From: Saprospiraceae bacterium
Lineage (GTDB): Bacteria; Bacteroidota; Bacteroidia; Chitinophagales; Saprospiraceae
Assembly (NCBI GenBank): GCA_013001975.1
Contig: JABDKX010000108.1
Coordinates: 1-53,906, forward strand
Direction of reading: 5' to 3'
DNA: 53,906 nt
Shown here: positions 7,316 to 15,998 of the stretch, one piece after another
How positions within the stretch are numbered: the stretch's first letter is position 1
How the letters are laid out: each line of letters begins with the position of its first letter
The notes under the pieces: generated by a model
Databases searched by the model: none
Seen by the model: the letters and a program-made list of their open reading frames with translations, nothing else
What the model was told of the DNA's origin: nothing
Position numbers and translations under genes: made by a program

Positions 7316-7807
7316 ATGGATTATAAACCAAAAGATGGATTCCTATATTATTACAACTTGGTTAAATCAGGTGATTATAAATCAAATTTCTCTTCGATAA
7401 ATACGTTCGATTTTTTAGATACCATAACTGAAGAAAAATCAAATTACAGATATGCACCAGACAAATGGAGTATAAAACAAGTTGTTGGTCATATGACTGA
7501 TCATGAAAGAATAAAAATGTTTCGTGCTTTTTTATTGAGTCGCAAGCAAAATGTCGAACTATGGGGTTATGACCAAAATGCATTGGTAGAAAACAGTCGA
7601 TTTGACAATCAAACCATTTTAGAACTTAAAAATGATTTTCGAAAAGTAAGAGCAGCATCTGTTAGCTTTATAAATGCTTTATCGAGTGAACAGCTTTTAA
7701 CTAAAGGAATGGCCAGAGATCACAGTATTACATTAGAACAGTTTTTAATCTCCATCATTGGGCACGAGATGCATCATGTCACTATATTAAAGGAAAAATA
7801 TCTTTAA
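7316..7807 (+). CDS. DinB superfamily protein
   Basis: Soluble four-helix protein of 163 residues. Features of the DinB/YfiT-like metal-binding fold are visible: KWSIKQVVGHMTDHER (first His) and the C-terminal GHEMHHVTILKEKYL with the HxxxH pair. YfiT-like members act as metal-dependent thiol transferases, including bacillithiol S-transferases. Since a YtxJ-type protein also lies in this window, a role in low-molecular-weight-thiol chemistry is possible but is inference. It follows the barrel gene by 9 bp. Confidence 0.8.
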   Translation: MDYKPKDGFLYYYNLVKSGDYKSNFSSINTFDFLDTITEEKSNYRYAPDKWSIKQVVGHMTDHERIKMFRAFLLSRKQNVELWGYDQNALVENSRFDNQTILELKNDFRKVRAASVSFINALSSEQLLTKGMARDHSITLEQFLISIIGHEMHHVTILKEKYL

Positions 7808-7945
7808 ATTAACCTATCTACCTATTTCTACAATCCTTCTTGTAATTTATTCAATGACTATCAAATAAAGATTAAATAAAATTTACATATTTGTCCTCCC
7901 TTTATTATATCTACATGAATACTTGAATTTAGTGCAACTATATAA

Positions 7946-9580
7946 ATGAACAAAGCACCCATTTTATTTACAAACAAGAACAGAACAGAACGTATCCAAA
8001 GTGCTCAGTCTGTCGATTATGATTTAATCATAATTGGCGGTGGCATAACAGGAGCAGGCATAGCTTTAGATGGTTCATTAAGAGGTTTGAAAGTTTTATT
8101 GGTTGAAAAAAATGATTTTGCATCTGGCACCAGTAGTAAGTCCACTAAGTTAATTCATGGTGGTCTAAGGTATTTAAAGCAATTTGAATTTGGCCTAGTA
8201 AGAGAAACTGGGTTAGAAAGAGCAATCGCCCATAAGAATGCCGTTCATCTTGTTCATCCAGAAAACATGTTACTCCCAATTGTAAAAAACGGATCATTTA
8301 ATGCTTTTACAGCCAGTCTTGCAATTAGTGTGTACGATTTACTAGCTAAAGTCGAGAAAGACCAACGGAAGCAAAAGCTTTCAAAACAAGATGTAATATC
8401 GACTGAGCCTCTATTAAAAAAGGAAGGATTGAAATCTGGAATTTTATATTCAGAATACAGAACTGATGATGCCAGACTCACGATTGAATTAATCAAATCG
8501 GCCAATAGAAATGGTGCAGATATTTTCAATTATCTTGAAGTTGAAAATTTTGTTTACTCAGGCAACAAAACCAGTGGGATTATAGCTATCGATCATGCGA
8601 ATGGCAAGAAAATAAAACTAAAAGGCAAATCGATTGTAAATGCAGCAGGTCCTTGGGTTGATAAATTGAGAATTGTTGATTCTCCGAAAACTGAAACCAA
8701 TATTCAACTTTCTAAAGGAGTACATATTGTAATCGACAGGGAAAAATTAAATATTAACCAATCGGTATATTTTGATGCTTTTGACAACAGAATGATCTTT
8801 GCTATTCCAAGAGGAAACATAGTTTATATTGGCACAACAGATACCTTCTATTATGATGACAAAGATGCTATTCATTGCACAGAAAGTGACATCAACTATC
8901 TTTTGAATGCAACGAATCATATGTTTGATATTCCAACACTCAATATAAATGATGTAAAGTCCACATGGGCTGGACTAAGACCCTTGATTAGAAAAAAAGG
9001 AAAAAGCGCTTCAGAGCTTTCACGAAAAGATGAAATATTTGTTTCAGATTCTGGATTGATTACAATCGCCGGTGGAAAGCTGACAGGATTTAGAAAAATG
9101 GCAGAAAGGGTTGTTGACTTAGTTCTTGAAAAGCAAAATAAAGATTGTGTTCCATGTCAAACAGAAGAATATAAAATTCATGGCAATCCATTTGAAGATT
9201 ATGATGAGTATGAAGCATTCCAAAAATCGCTAGCAAACAGATACCCTGACTTTGATGCTATTGAACTGGAATATCTGTCAGATACATTTGGCAAAGATTG
9301 TCTAGAAATTATTGAAACCGCTGAATCTTCAAAAGATAGATTGTTGATAAATCAACTGGATTATGCTATTAATTTTGAGTCTGCTTTTCTTCCCATAGAT
9401 TTTATAGAAAGGAGAACAGGTTGGCTATACTTTAGCCCAGAAAAAGTAAGGAAATATTTGTCTTTCATTGTAACTTATTTTGCAAAGGCATTTTCGCGTG
9501 ATCAGGCTTGGATTGATCGAAATTTAAATTATTGTGAAAAAATATATTCTGAGAATACTTTGGCAGATTTTAAAAGTTAG
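7946..9580 (+). CDS. glpD: Glycerol-3-phosphate dehydrogenase (FAD-dependent)
   Basis: Oxidises glycerol 3-phosphate to dihydroxyacetone phosphate and passes electrons to quinone at the inner face of the membrane. The FAD dinucleotide motif GGGITGAGIALDG starts at residue 31. It is followed by the GlpD signature SGTSSKSTKLIHGGLRYL, then STWAGLRPLIR and TIAGGKLTGFRKMAERVVD, which contact FAD and substrate. A C-terminal helical DAO_C-like domain completes the 544 residues, typical of the family. No glycerol kinase or facilitator is next to it. It converges on the SGNH-hydrolase gene with a gap of about 25 bp. Confidence 0.93.
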   Translation: MNKAPILFTNKNRTERIQSAQSVDYDLIIIGGGITGAGIALDGSLRGLKVLLVEKNDFASGTSSKSTKLIHGGLRYLKQFEFGLVRETGLERAIAHKNAVHLVHPENMLLPIVKNGSFNAFTASLAISVYDLLAKVEKDQRKQKLSKQDVISTEPLLKKEGLKSGILYSEYRTDDARLTIELIKSANRNGADIFNYLEVENFVYSGNKTSGIIAIDHANGKKIKLKGKSIVNAAGPWVDKLRIVDSPKTETNIQLSKGVHIVIDREKLNINQSVYFDAFDNRMIFAIPRGNIVYIGTTDTFYYDDKDAIHCTESDINYLLNATNHMFDIPTLNINDVKSTWAGLRPLIRKKGKSASELSRKDEIFVSDSGLITIAGGKLTGFRKMAERVVDLVLEKQNKDCVPCQTEEYKIHGNPFEDYDEYEAFQKSLANRYPDFDAIELEYLSDTFGKDCLEIIETAESSKDRLLINQLDYAINFESAFLPIDFIERRTGWLYFSPEKVRKYLSFIVTYFAKAFSRDQAWIDRNLNYCEKIYSENTLADFKS

Positions 9581-9605
9581 GTCGGTAAACTCCAACTAAA
9601 CAACA

Positions 9606-10325
9606 TCAATTATCTTGATACAACTTTGAGAGCATTGGATATAATCGAGAAGTCCATCCTTCGTATCCTAGCGTATTCATATGCAACATGTCTGCTATAA
9701 ATATATCTTTTCGTACTTCACCGTTATCATCTAACATAGTTATACTTGTATCGAAATAATGCAGGTTTGTTTTTGAATCAACAAAAGATTTTATCATTGT
9801 ATCCGCTTCTTTGTATTTAGGCCATAATGACCATCTCGCTGGAGATGGTTTCATCGATAGGTAAACCAATTGTGTTTTAGGTAATTTACTTTCTAGGTTG
9901 GATACAAATTTTTTAAATGACGCTAAAACCTGCTGTGGTAGGCTTCCTTCTGCTATGTCATTTTCGCCACAGTAATAAACCACAAATTTCGGTTGGTGTT
10001 TATAAAGATATCTGTCAGCATAATAAATGACTTCAGGATTTGTGGCACCTCCAAATCCTCTGTTAATTACTGGCAAGTTATTCATATCATCTGCCAAAGT
10101 GGTCCAGAGTCTGATACTGGAACTACCAGTAAACACGATCGCGTTTGAAGCGTATCGCGCACGTTGGTCCATTAATTCGAATTGCTTTATTTCTTCTTCA
10201 AATCGTAAGTTAGGTTTTTCAACATGTAAGTCATTAGTAACATCTTCTTTTACATTTTGCTTATTAGAATTACAAGCTGAACAAAAGATTATAAGACCAA
10301 ATAATGTAAAAGAAAATAATTTCAT
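9606..10325 (-). CDS. SGNH/GDSL-type hydrolase lipoprotein
   Basis: Lipoprotein of 239 residues: lipobox FCSAC with C18 as acylation site. The SGNH blocks are present: block I FTGSSSIRLW (nucleophile Ser), block II GFGGAT (Gly), block III YYCGENDIAEG (Asn in GEND), and block V DMLHMNTLGY with the catalytic Asp-x-x-His. This places it among GDSL-like esterases, probably acting on acylated carbohydrate or lipid in the periplasm or at the outer membrane. It is 15 bp downstream of the TPR glycosyltransferase on the same strand, so co-transcription is likely and a role on glycan acyl groups is a reasonable inference. Confidence 0.8.
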   Translation of the reverse strand: MKLFSFTLFGLIIFCSACNSNKQNVKEDVTNDLHVEKPNLRFEEEIKQFELMDQRARYASNAIVFTGSSSIRLWTTLADDMNNLPVINRGFGGATNPEVIYYADRYLYKHQPKFVVYYCGENDIAEGSLPQQVLASFKKFVSNLESKLPKTQLVYLSMKPSPARWSLWPKYKEADTMIKSFVDSKTNLHYFDTSITMLDDNGEVRKDIFIADMLHMNTLGYEGWTSRLYPMLSKLYQDN

Positions 10326-10340
10326 GATGTGAGGAATTAA

Positions 10341-12296
10341 TTATTTTAAAATTAAGTCGATAATTTTTGACTTGCCTTTGAAACCAAGTTTTTGAGCTTC
10401 TCTAATGTCTGATTTTGCTTCATCCAGATTCCCTAAATGATAATTTGAAATGGCTCTTTCATAAAAGTGATAAGGATCTTTGCTCAGTCGAATTGAAGTA
10501 TTAGCTGCCTTCAAAGCTTCATCATATTGAGCAAACAAATTATGGATCCGACTTTTGTGATACCACATAATGGGCACATTAGACTTCATTTCCAGATAAC
10601 GATTTATATCATCCAAAGCCCTATTATTTTTATTCATTGCAATATAGGTTGCTGCTCGATTTCTATAAACATCAGCATAATTGGGATCTATTTTTTCAGC
10701 ATCGCTCAACAACGACAGCGCTTGATTATGTTCATTTAATTTAAGATAGGTAGATGCCGCATTTACTTTAAACTCAACATCATTAGGTTTCAACTTGACA
10801 GCCATTAAGTCATATTCCAAACCTTTTCTTATAGAATCCTTATTAGTAAAATTATAATACATTTTGGATATGGCGGTATACGTTTTTGTACTATTAGGAT
10901 TCAGTTTAATCAGCTTCGTATAATCGGCAATAGCTGCATCAATATTATTATTGTCGCGATAGTAATTGGCACGATTTCTCCAAGCCAATGTAGAGTTTTC
11001 ATAATGCCCAATGACATATGTCCAAAGCACTTCACCGTTTTTCCATACTTTCGTTTGTTTAAATGTCAAGAAAGTATAGCTCAATAAAACGATAACAACT
11101 AAACCATAAATTATAACTTTCTTTTCCTTGTAGTTTTGAACAGCTTTGTTTAGAAAGTATGCGAAAATAAAGAAGAGACCGAAATATGGAATATAGGTAA
11201 ATCGATCTGCAAGATAACCTTGACCAGCCCCTAAAATTTGAAGTAATAAAATAACGTTCGCAATAAAAAAAGCTAAACCAAAAAACATAACTCTCCACTT
11301 TTTGAAATATGCCCAAAGCAACAATAGTCCTGTCCCAAGAAATGGAATTAAAGCAACATAATGCCAAACAGACAAAGTATTTGGATAGACATATAAGGGA
11401 GACATTTTATAAGGAAGAATACTTTTTATATAATAAATACAACACGAATAAGCTCCGATAAAAAGTCTGTCAAGTCCCTCAAAAGGTTGATCTGAAAACG
11501 TACTGTTTTCGCTCAGGAAATGCATATTAATCAATCCAATTATTAACGACCCAACAAAAAGAGGTAATTTGACAACGATATCTTTAACCTTTAGCCTGTG
11601 ATCATCTGATAAATAAATATCAATTAGCAAAAGTGAGACCGGAAATATGACAGCTTGGATTTTCGAGAATAATGATAGTGCAAAAAAGAAAGCAACCAAT
11701 ACAATTGATTTATAATTAAAGCCTTCTTGTTTGCCCTTTATATATGACAACATACCTGCCAAGTAAAAGACGCCGAAGAGCACATCTTTTCTTTCAGTTA
11801 GCCAAGTTACAGATTCCACACGCAAAGGATGTAACGCGAAAAGACCTGCCAAAACCAAGGAGCCAAAGAGACCCAATTTTAATCTTTTACCAATCAAATA
11901 AACCAACAAGACACAAATCAAATGCAACAAAATATTGTTCAAATGCCAATATTCTAGTTTGTCAAATCCAAACAACATCTTTTCAATATTAAAAGACAGC
12001 AGTGTTAATGGAATATATGTTCCTTCAGTATCAGAAGTAAATATTTCTTTAGTATTGGTCCAAAAATTATCAGCATTGGCATTAATGACAAGGTCATTTT
12101 TATATATGAAAATATCGTCATCCCAATTAACAAACCCGTTTTTCATACTTGGAGAAAAGGCAAGAAATGTGACAAGCAATAGAACAATTATGGATAGATA
12201 GTTTTTGAGATTAAAAGACGATTTGCTTTCTATCCTTACATCCTGTGGAGAAGTCTTTTTATTATCCTTATGTCTTCTGGATTTCTTTTTAGTCAT
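10341..12296 (-). CDS. TMTC-like membrane glycosyltransferase with TPR domain
   Basis: 651 residues. A basic cytoplasmic N-terminus (MTKKKSRRHKDNKK) leads into about 11-12 transmembrane helices to residue about 405, then tetratricopeptide repeats to the C-terminus (for example AAIADYTKLIKLNPNSTKTY, ALSLLSDAEKIDPNYADVYRN). The first extracytoplasmic loop carries FVNWDDDIFIYKN and a later helix carries HPLRVESVTWLTERKDVLFG. Both resemble eukaryotic TMTC and bacterial PMT-superfamily (GT-C) proteins, where the acidic pair is thought to be catalytic. It probably transfers a lipid-linked sugar to protein or glycan, with the TPRs as acceptor platform. Acceptor and sugar are unknown. Confidence 0.75.
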   Translation of the reverse strand: MTKKKSRRHKDNKKTSPQDVRIESKSSFNLKNYLSIIVLLLVTFLAFSPSMKNGFVNWDDDIFIYKNDLVINANADNFWTNTKEIFTSDTEGTYIPLTLLSFNIEKMLFGFDKLEYWHLNNILLHLICVLLVYLIGKRLKLGLFGSLVLAGLFALHPLRVESVTWLTERKDVLFGVFYLAGMLSYIKGKQEGFNYKSIVLVAFFFALSLFSKIQAVIFPVSLLLIDIYLSDDHRLKVKDIVVKLPLFVGSLIIGLINMHFLSENSTFSDQPFEGLDRLFIGAYSCCIYYIKSILPYKMSPLYVYPNTLSVWHYVALIPFLGTGLLLLWAYFKKWRVMFFGLAFFIANVILLLQILGAGQGYLADRFTYIPYFGLFFIFAYFLNKAVQNYKEKKVIIYGLVVIVLLSYTFLTFKQTKVWKNGEVLWTYVIGHYENSTLAWRNRANYYRDNNNIDAAIADYTKLIKLNPNSTKTYTAISKMYYNFTNKDSIRKGLEYDLMAVKLKPNDVEFKVNAASTYLKLNEHNQALSLLSDAEKIDPNYADVYRNRAATYIAMNKNNRALDDINRYLEMKSNVPIMWYHKSRIHNLFAQYDEALKAANTSIRLSKDPYHFYERAISNYHLGNLDEAKSDIREAQKLGFKGKSKIIDLILK

Positions 12297-12375
12297 GATA
12301 CTGACAGCGCAATGCTATATATTATACTTTTTTATAATATAAATATACCAAATATGAATTAAGAATAAGAATTAT

Positions 12376-12489
12376 GAATTATGAATTATGAATTCTTGTT
12401 TGTAGTAGCTTGTAACTACGGTATTAGAATCAGAATTATGAATTATGAATTCTTGTTTGTAGTAGCTTGTAGCTTCGGCATCAGATTCC
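12376..12489. repeat. 57-bp tandem duplication in an intergenic region
   Basis: Two adjacent 57-bp units (12376-12432 and 12433-12489) share CTTGTTTGTAGTAGCTTGTA exactly and diverge at a few positions near the 3' end. The 5' part of each contains GAATTATGAATTATGAATT microrepeats. It lies between the DUF983 gene and the TPR glycosyltransferase gene. The small ORF it opens on the plus strand has no protein-like features. Confidence 0.75.
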
Positions 12490-12495
12490 AACATC

Positions 12496-12858
12496 TTAGG
12501 AATAACTTTTATCATACCTCACCATCATATGAATCCATAAAGATCGAGATCCTCGCAATATTTTAAAAAAGAAAAGTGCCCCAAAAAGAATAACGATGCC
12601 CATAGCAGCTTCCACTGACCACTTGAAATAAAAGACAAGTAACAAAGCCAAAGGTAATAAAGTAAAAGTCGAAATAATATACGATAAAAACATAGCACCA
12701 TAATAAAACCCTGGCTCTGGTTCCATCGCTTGATTACAAACCGAGCAATTTTTATTCATCGCTAATGGATCTGAGAATTTAAATGGCTCCACAAACATCT
12801 GACCTTGCCTACATCGAGGACATTTATTTTTCCACATAGCACTTAGAGAAAATCTCAT
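12496..12858 (-). CDS. DUF983 family membrane protein
   Basis: 120 residues. Two CxxC knuckles (C13/C16 in CPRCRQG and C38/C41 in CSVCNQ) in the N-terminal half would bind zinc. They are followed by FYYGAMFLSYIISTFTLLPL and a second hydrophobic segment, giving two membrane spans. This is the DUF983 pattern, common in Bacteroidota; biochemical role unknown. Its ATG overlaps the methyltransferase stop codon by 4 bp (ATGA at 12855-12858), so translational coupling is likely. Confidence 0.85.
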   Translation of the reverse strand: MRFSLSAMWKNKCPRCRQGQMFVEPFKFSDPLAMNKNCSVCNQAMEPEPGFYYGAMFLSYIISTFTLLPLALLLVFYFKWSVEAAMGIVILFGALFFFKILRGSRSLWIHMMVRYDKSYS

Positions 12859-13619
12859 ATTTCAATTTTAGAATTCGAAATTAATAAATCTGATGAAGAC
12901 GGCAAGATCGTTTTCAAGAAAGAAAACGTCTTTAAAAACTTAAAATATAAGGTTGTAACCAGCGATCTGTTTATCGTTTGATGACTATCATATTTGTTGA
13001 CATAATACAGATTTAAATCTTTACACATTTTTTTAACTCTCTTGGGAACAATAACATCTTCTGGTGTACTGTGAGGTGCCCAATTAACATATTTATAATA
13101 TAATTTGTAAAACAATGATGAAGATGTCGGTTCATACAAGAAAATAATATGACCATTTGGCTTTAAAAGTCTTTTCAACTCTGCCAATGTTTCTTTGTGC
13201 TTTACGAAATGGTGAAATGCAGCGTAACAAAATATTAAATCAAAACTGGCGTCAGCAATAGGTATTTCATAGCTCTTACAAGCAAGAGATTGGTCAATTT
13301 TGACTTTATAAATATCTTCCCAATACTTTATGGAATCAACAGCATATGAAGAAATATCTGTTACCGTAAATTTAGCAAAAGGTAAGTAATACTTCTTTGT
13401 AAAACAAGATGCCCATCCTTGTCCTGCGCCTATTTCTAGTACATCAGTCTTATTATTGATAATGGACTTATATTTCTGTAATTTATAATCCAGATGAGAT
13501 GCTTCCTGAGTTTTATTTAGAAAGTTGGCTTTAGTAAACTTCGAAGGGCCTTCTTCAGGGCTGTCTCTCCAGAAGTTTATTTCTATATTCTCTTTTTTTT
13601 CTAAATCCAATTTCTTCAC
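12855..13619 (-). CDS. Class I SAM-dependent methyltransferase
   Basis: 254 residues. Motif I VLEIGAGQGWAS (about residue 60) binds S-adenosylmethionine; the acidic loop VTDISSYAV, motif IV SFDLIFCYAAFHHF and the post-motif LKRLLKPNGHIIFLYEP follow in the usual order. The C-terminal about 80 residues are less conserved and probably contact substrate. It is of the Methyltransf_11 type found with polyketide, lipid or glycan modification; substrate unknown. The -7 element on the minus strand (TACTTTTG, 13632-13625) is so close to the ATG at 13619 that the mRNA may be almost leaderless. Coupled to the DUF983 gene. Confidence 0.8.
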   Translation of the reverse strand: MKKLDLEKKENIEINFWRDSPEEGPSKFTKANFLNKTQEASHLDYKLQKYKSIINNKTDVLEIGAGQGWASCFTKKYYLPFAKFTVTDISSYAVDSIKYWEDIYKVKIDQSLACKSYEIPIADASFDLIFCYAAFHHFVKHKETLAELKRLLKPNGHIIFLYEPTSSSLFYKLYYKYVNWAPHSTPEDVIVPKRVKKMCKDLNLYYVNKYDSHQTINRSLVTTLYFKFLKTFSFLKTILPSSSDLLISNSKIEI

Positions 13620-13677
13620 AAGTACAAAAGTATTTATATAATTTAAAATTTAGGCACAAACCCACAAGGAGTTATAT

Positions 13678-13685
13678 TACTTTTG
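13678..13685 (+). promoter_or_regulatory. -7 promoter element of moeA
   Basis: TACTTTTG matches TAnnTTTG exactly, about 15 nt before the ATG at 13701. A potential TTG start at 13683 lies inside this element, which argues for the ATG. No clear -33 TTTG is seen at the usual distance. Confidence 0.4.
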
Positions 13686-13700
13686 TTTGTAATAAAATTA

Positions 13701-14885
13701 ATGATGATAAGCTCTGATCAAGCATTAGAATTGGTATTGGAAAACTTAATGACTTTAGGGACAGAATCTATTCCTTTACAGGCGTCTCTTGGTAGGGTTT
13801 TAGCTGAGGATATCAATGCATCTAGAGATTTTCCACCGTTCAACCGTGTCGCTATGGATGGCATAGCCATTAAATATAACGCATCAAATGAAGTTAATAC
13901 CTATATATGCAAAGGATTACAGTCAGCAGGAATGGCCCCTTTGACCTTAGGTGATGAAAGTAATTGTTTGGAAGTAATGACAGGTGCCATGCTGCCTTTT
14001 GGGACTGATACAGTCATACCATATGAACATACAAGTCAACAAGAGGGCAAATTTATTGTCAATTTACCTATAAAGGCAGGTTCTAACATACATCGAAAAG
14101 GAAAAGATTTGAGTAAGGGTGATACGCTTATTCCAAAAGGTCAATTTATCAGAACCCAAGAAATAGCCATCTTAGCAACTGAAGGAAAGGTCAAAGTAAG
14201 GGTTTTGGCAAACCCTAAAATTGTTATTATTTCCACAGGAGATGAATTGGTTGAATTAGAAATGAATCCTGAACCGTATCAGATTCGAGCTTCAAATAAG
14301 TATATGTTGTTGTCAGCACTCAGTAAATTAAATATAGATGCTGATTCAATTCACATTGATGACGATAAAGATAAACTGGAAGAGACTATTTCTAAAATTT
14401 TAAATGAGTACGATGTCATTTTAATGAGCGGTGGCGTATCTAAAGGAAAACTTGATTTCATTCCTGATGTTTTATCAGAACTAGGCGTAACAAAGGTTTT
14501 TCATCGCATTGCTCAACGTCCAGGCAAGCCATTTTGGTTTGGACAGAAAGCGCATAATACATTTGTTTTTGCCTTTCCAGGAAATCCAAGTTCTACCCTT
14601 GTTTGTTTTAAAAAATACTTTGAACCTTGGCTGATGACTACTCAAGGACAAAAGCAAGCATTAATTAAGGTAAAACTAAGTCAAGAATTTGAATTTAAAC
14701 CAAACCTCACCTACTTTGCACAAGCAATAATCGAACATTCAGAAGGTCAATCTTTTGCACAAATATTAACAGGAAATGGATCTGGTGATCTGGCTAATTT
14801 AACTAGGATCGACGGGTTTGTTGAATTACCTCAAGGCAGTGATCTTTACAATGAAAAGACTTTATATAATTTTATTAAAATATAG
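13701..14885 (+). CDS. moeA: Molybdopterin molybdenumtransferase
   Basis: Inserts molybdate into adenylylated molybdopterin, the last common step of molybdenum cofactor synthesis. From the ATG at 13701 it has 394 residues, normal for MoeA. Motifs: RDFPPFNRVAMDGIA near the N-terminus, MTGAMLPFGTDTVIPYE, IISTGDELVE, MSGGVSKGKLDFIPDVL (MPT-binding loop) and FAFPGNPSSTLVCF. It is followed after 3 bp by the mobA-type fusion gene, forming a cofactor mini-operon. No moaA/moaC/moeB or molybdoenzyme gene is in the window. Confidence 0.92.
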   Translation: MMISSDQALELVLENLMTLGTESIPLQASLGRVLAEDINASRDFPPFNRVAMDGIAIKYNASNEVNTYICKGLQSAGMAPLTLGDESNCLEVMTGAMLPFGTDTVIPYEHTSQQEGKFIVNLPIKAGSNIHRKGKDLSKGDTLIPKGQFIRTQEIAILATEGKVKVRVLANPKIVIISTGDELVELEMNPEPYQIRASNKYMLLSALSKLNIDADSIHIDDDKDKLEETISKILNEYDVILMSGGVSKGKLDFIPDVLSELGVTKVFHRIAQRPGKPFWFGQKAHNTFVFAFPGNPSSTLVCFKKYFEPWLMTTQGQKQALIKVKLSQEFEFKPNLTYFAQAIIEHSEGQSFAQILTGNGSGDLANLTRIDGFVELPQGSDLYNEKTLYNFIKI

Positions 14886-14888
14886 TAT

Positions 14889-15998
14889 TTGAAACCAGAA
14901 GGGAAACATAAAAAAATTGCAAAAGTTAAGATTAATAACTTTAGTCGTTACGATTTGAGCTTATTAGGATTTACATCTGATTTCAGCAAACTTTCCACAG
15001 ATCTTAGCAAGTTAATAGTTAGTAATCATAACATTTGCATAGTTGATAAAATAAACAATAAAGCTTCTGGATATATTTCAATCATTGGAAGTCGTGGTGT
15101 TCATAAAGTGATAAACCCGAAAACAGTTCATGAACATGACTTCAGAATTGAGGCAGAAAAGCATGATTTAGCTATCATAAACGGAGATCATTTTGCATCT
15201 TATCATGGTATCATTTATTGTGATTCCCAAACAGAAAATGTTCTTAAAACCAAAGTGCAAAACATCGAACATGTCTCTGCTATTATATTAGGAGATGTCA
15301 ACAAGCCATTTGATTGGTTATCTAATGCACTTGAACAAAATTTAAATGACATTCCTATCATACAGGCAAAACAATTGCCTGACCATATTGAAACTATTTT
15401 AAAAAATAATATACCTACTTTAAGTGGAATAGTATTGGCAGGAGGCAAAAGCCAACGAATGGGTGAAGACAAAAGCCAAATGGTTTATCATGAACTAAAT
15501 CAAGAAAAGCACTTGGCTACCCTATTAAGCAAATGCAGCATAACTCCCTATATATCAAAACAATACATTGAAGAAAAAGGTGGTCAATTTGACATAATCC
15601 CGGATTCATTTATGGATCTAGGCCCATTAGGAGCTATTTGTTCTTGCTTTCTGAAATTAAGAAATCATGCACTATTGGTAATCGCATGTGACTTACCGTT
15701 AGTTAATATGGATACAATAGAATTACTTATAAAAAATAGAAGGCCAGACAAATATGCGACTTGTTTGAAGTCTCAAAATAAAGATTTCCCAGAACCACTT
15801 ATTGCGATATATGAACCAAAGTCTTTCCAACGATTAATGCAATTTCTTTCAATTGGGTATTCTTGTCCGCGCAAGTTTTTAATAAATACCGACGTTCACA
15901 TTATTGAAATAGACAATGATGACTACATAATGAATGTAAACACACCAGAAGAAAGAAAAGATGCTTTGGATAAAATCAAAAATGCAAACGAACAATGA
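14889..15998 (+). CDS. MobA-type molybdenum cofactor nucleotidyltransferase with extra N-terminal domain
   Basis: 369 residues, in two parts. Residues about 180-369 are a MobA-like NTP transferase: GIVLAGGKSQRMGEDKS is the nucleotide-binding loop, with DLGPLGAI and VIACDLPLVNMDTI further on. This would add GMP or CMP to Mo-molybdopterin. Residues 1-175 are an additional domain without a clear family; AEKHDLAIINGDHFASYHG weakly recalls the region of MobB that follows its P-loop, but no P-loop is present. The start is TTG at 14889, 3 bp after the moeA stop; no ATG exists before the NTPase domain. It overlaps the next gene by 4 bp. Confidence 0.75.
   Translation: MKPEGKHKKIAKVKINNFSRYDLSLLGFTSDFSKLSTDLSKLIVSNHNICIVDKINNKASGYISIIGSRGVHKVINPKTVHEHDFRIEAEKHDLAIINGDHFASYHGIIYCDSQTENVLKTKVQNIEHVSAIILGDVNKPFDWLSNALEQNLNDIPIIQAKQLPDHIETILKNNIPTLSGIVLAGGKSQRMGEDKSQMVYHELNQEKHLATLLSKCSITPYISKQYIEEKGGQFDIIPDSFMDLGPLGAICSCFLKLRNHALLVIACDLPLVNMDTIELLIKNRRPDKYATCLKSQNKDFPEPLIAIYEPKSFQRLMQFLSIGYSCPRKFLINTDVHIIEIDNDDYIMNVNTPEERKDALDKIKNANEQ

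Noticed and set aside
12381-12566. 61-codon plus-strand ORF
   Set aside because: It is created by the 57-bp tandem repeat (the peptide repeats MNYEFLFVVAC) and runs into the end of the DUF983 gene.
13683-13700. TTG start extending MoeA by six residues
   Set aside because: The TTG lies inside a TAnnTTTG promoter element, and MoeA proteins begin near the later ATG.
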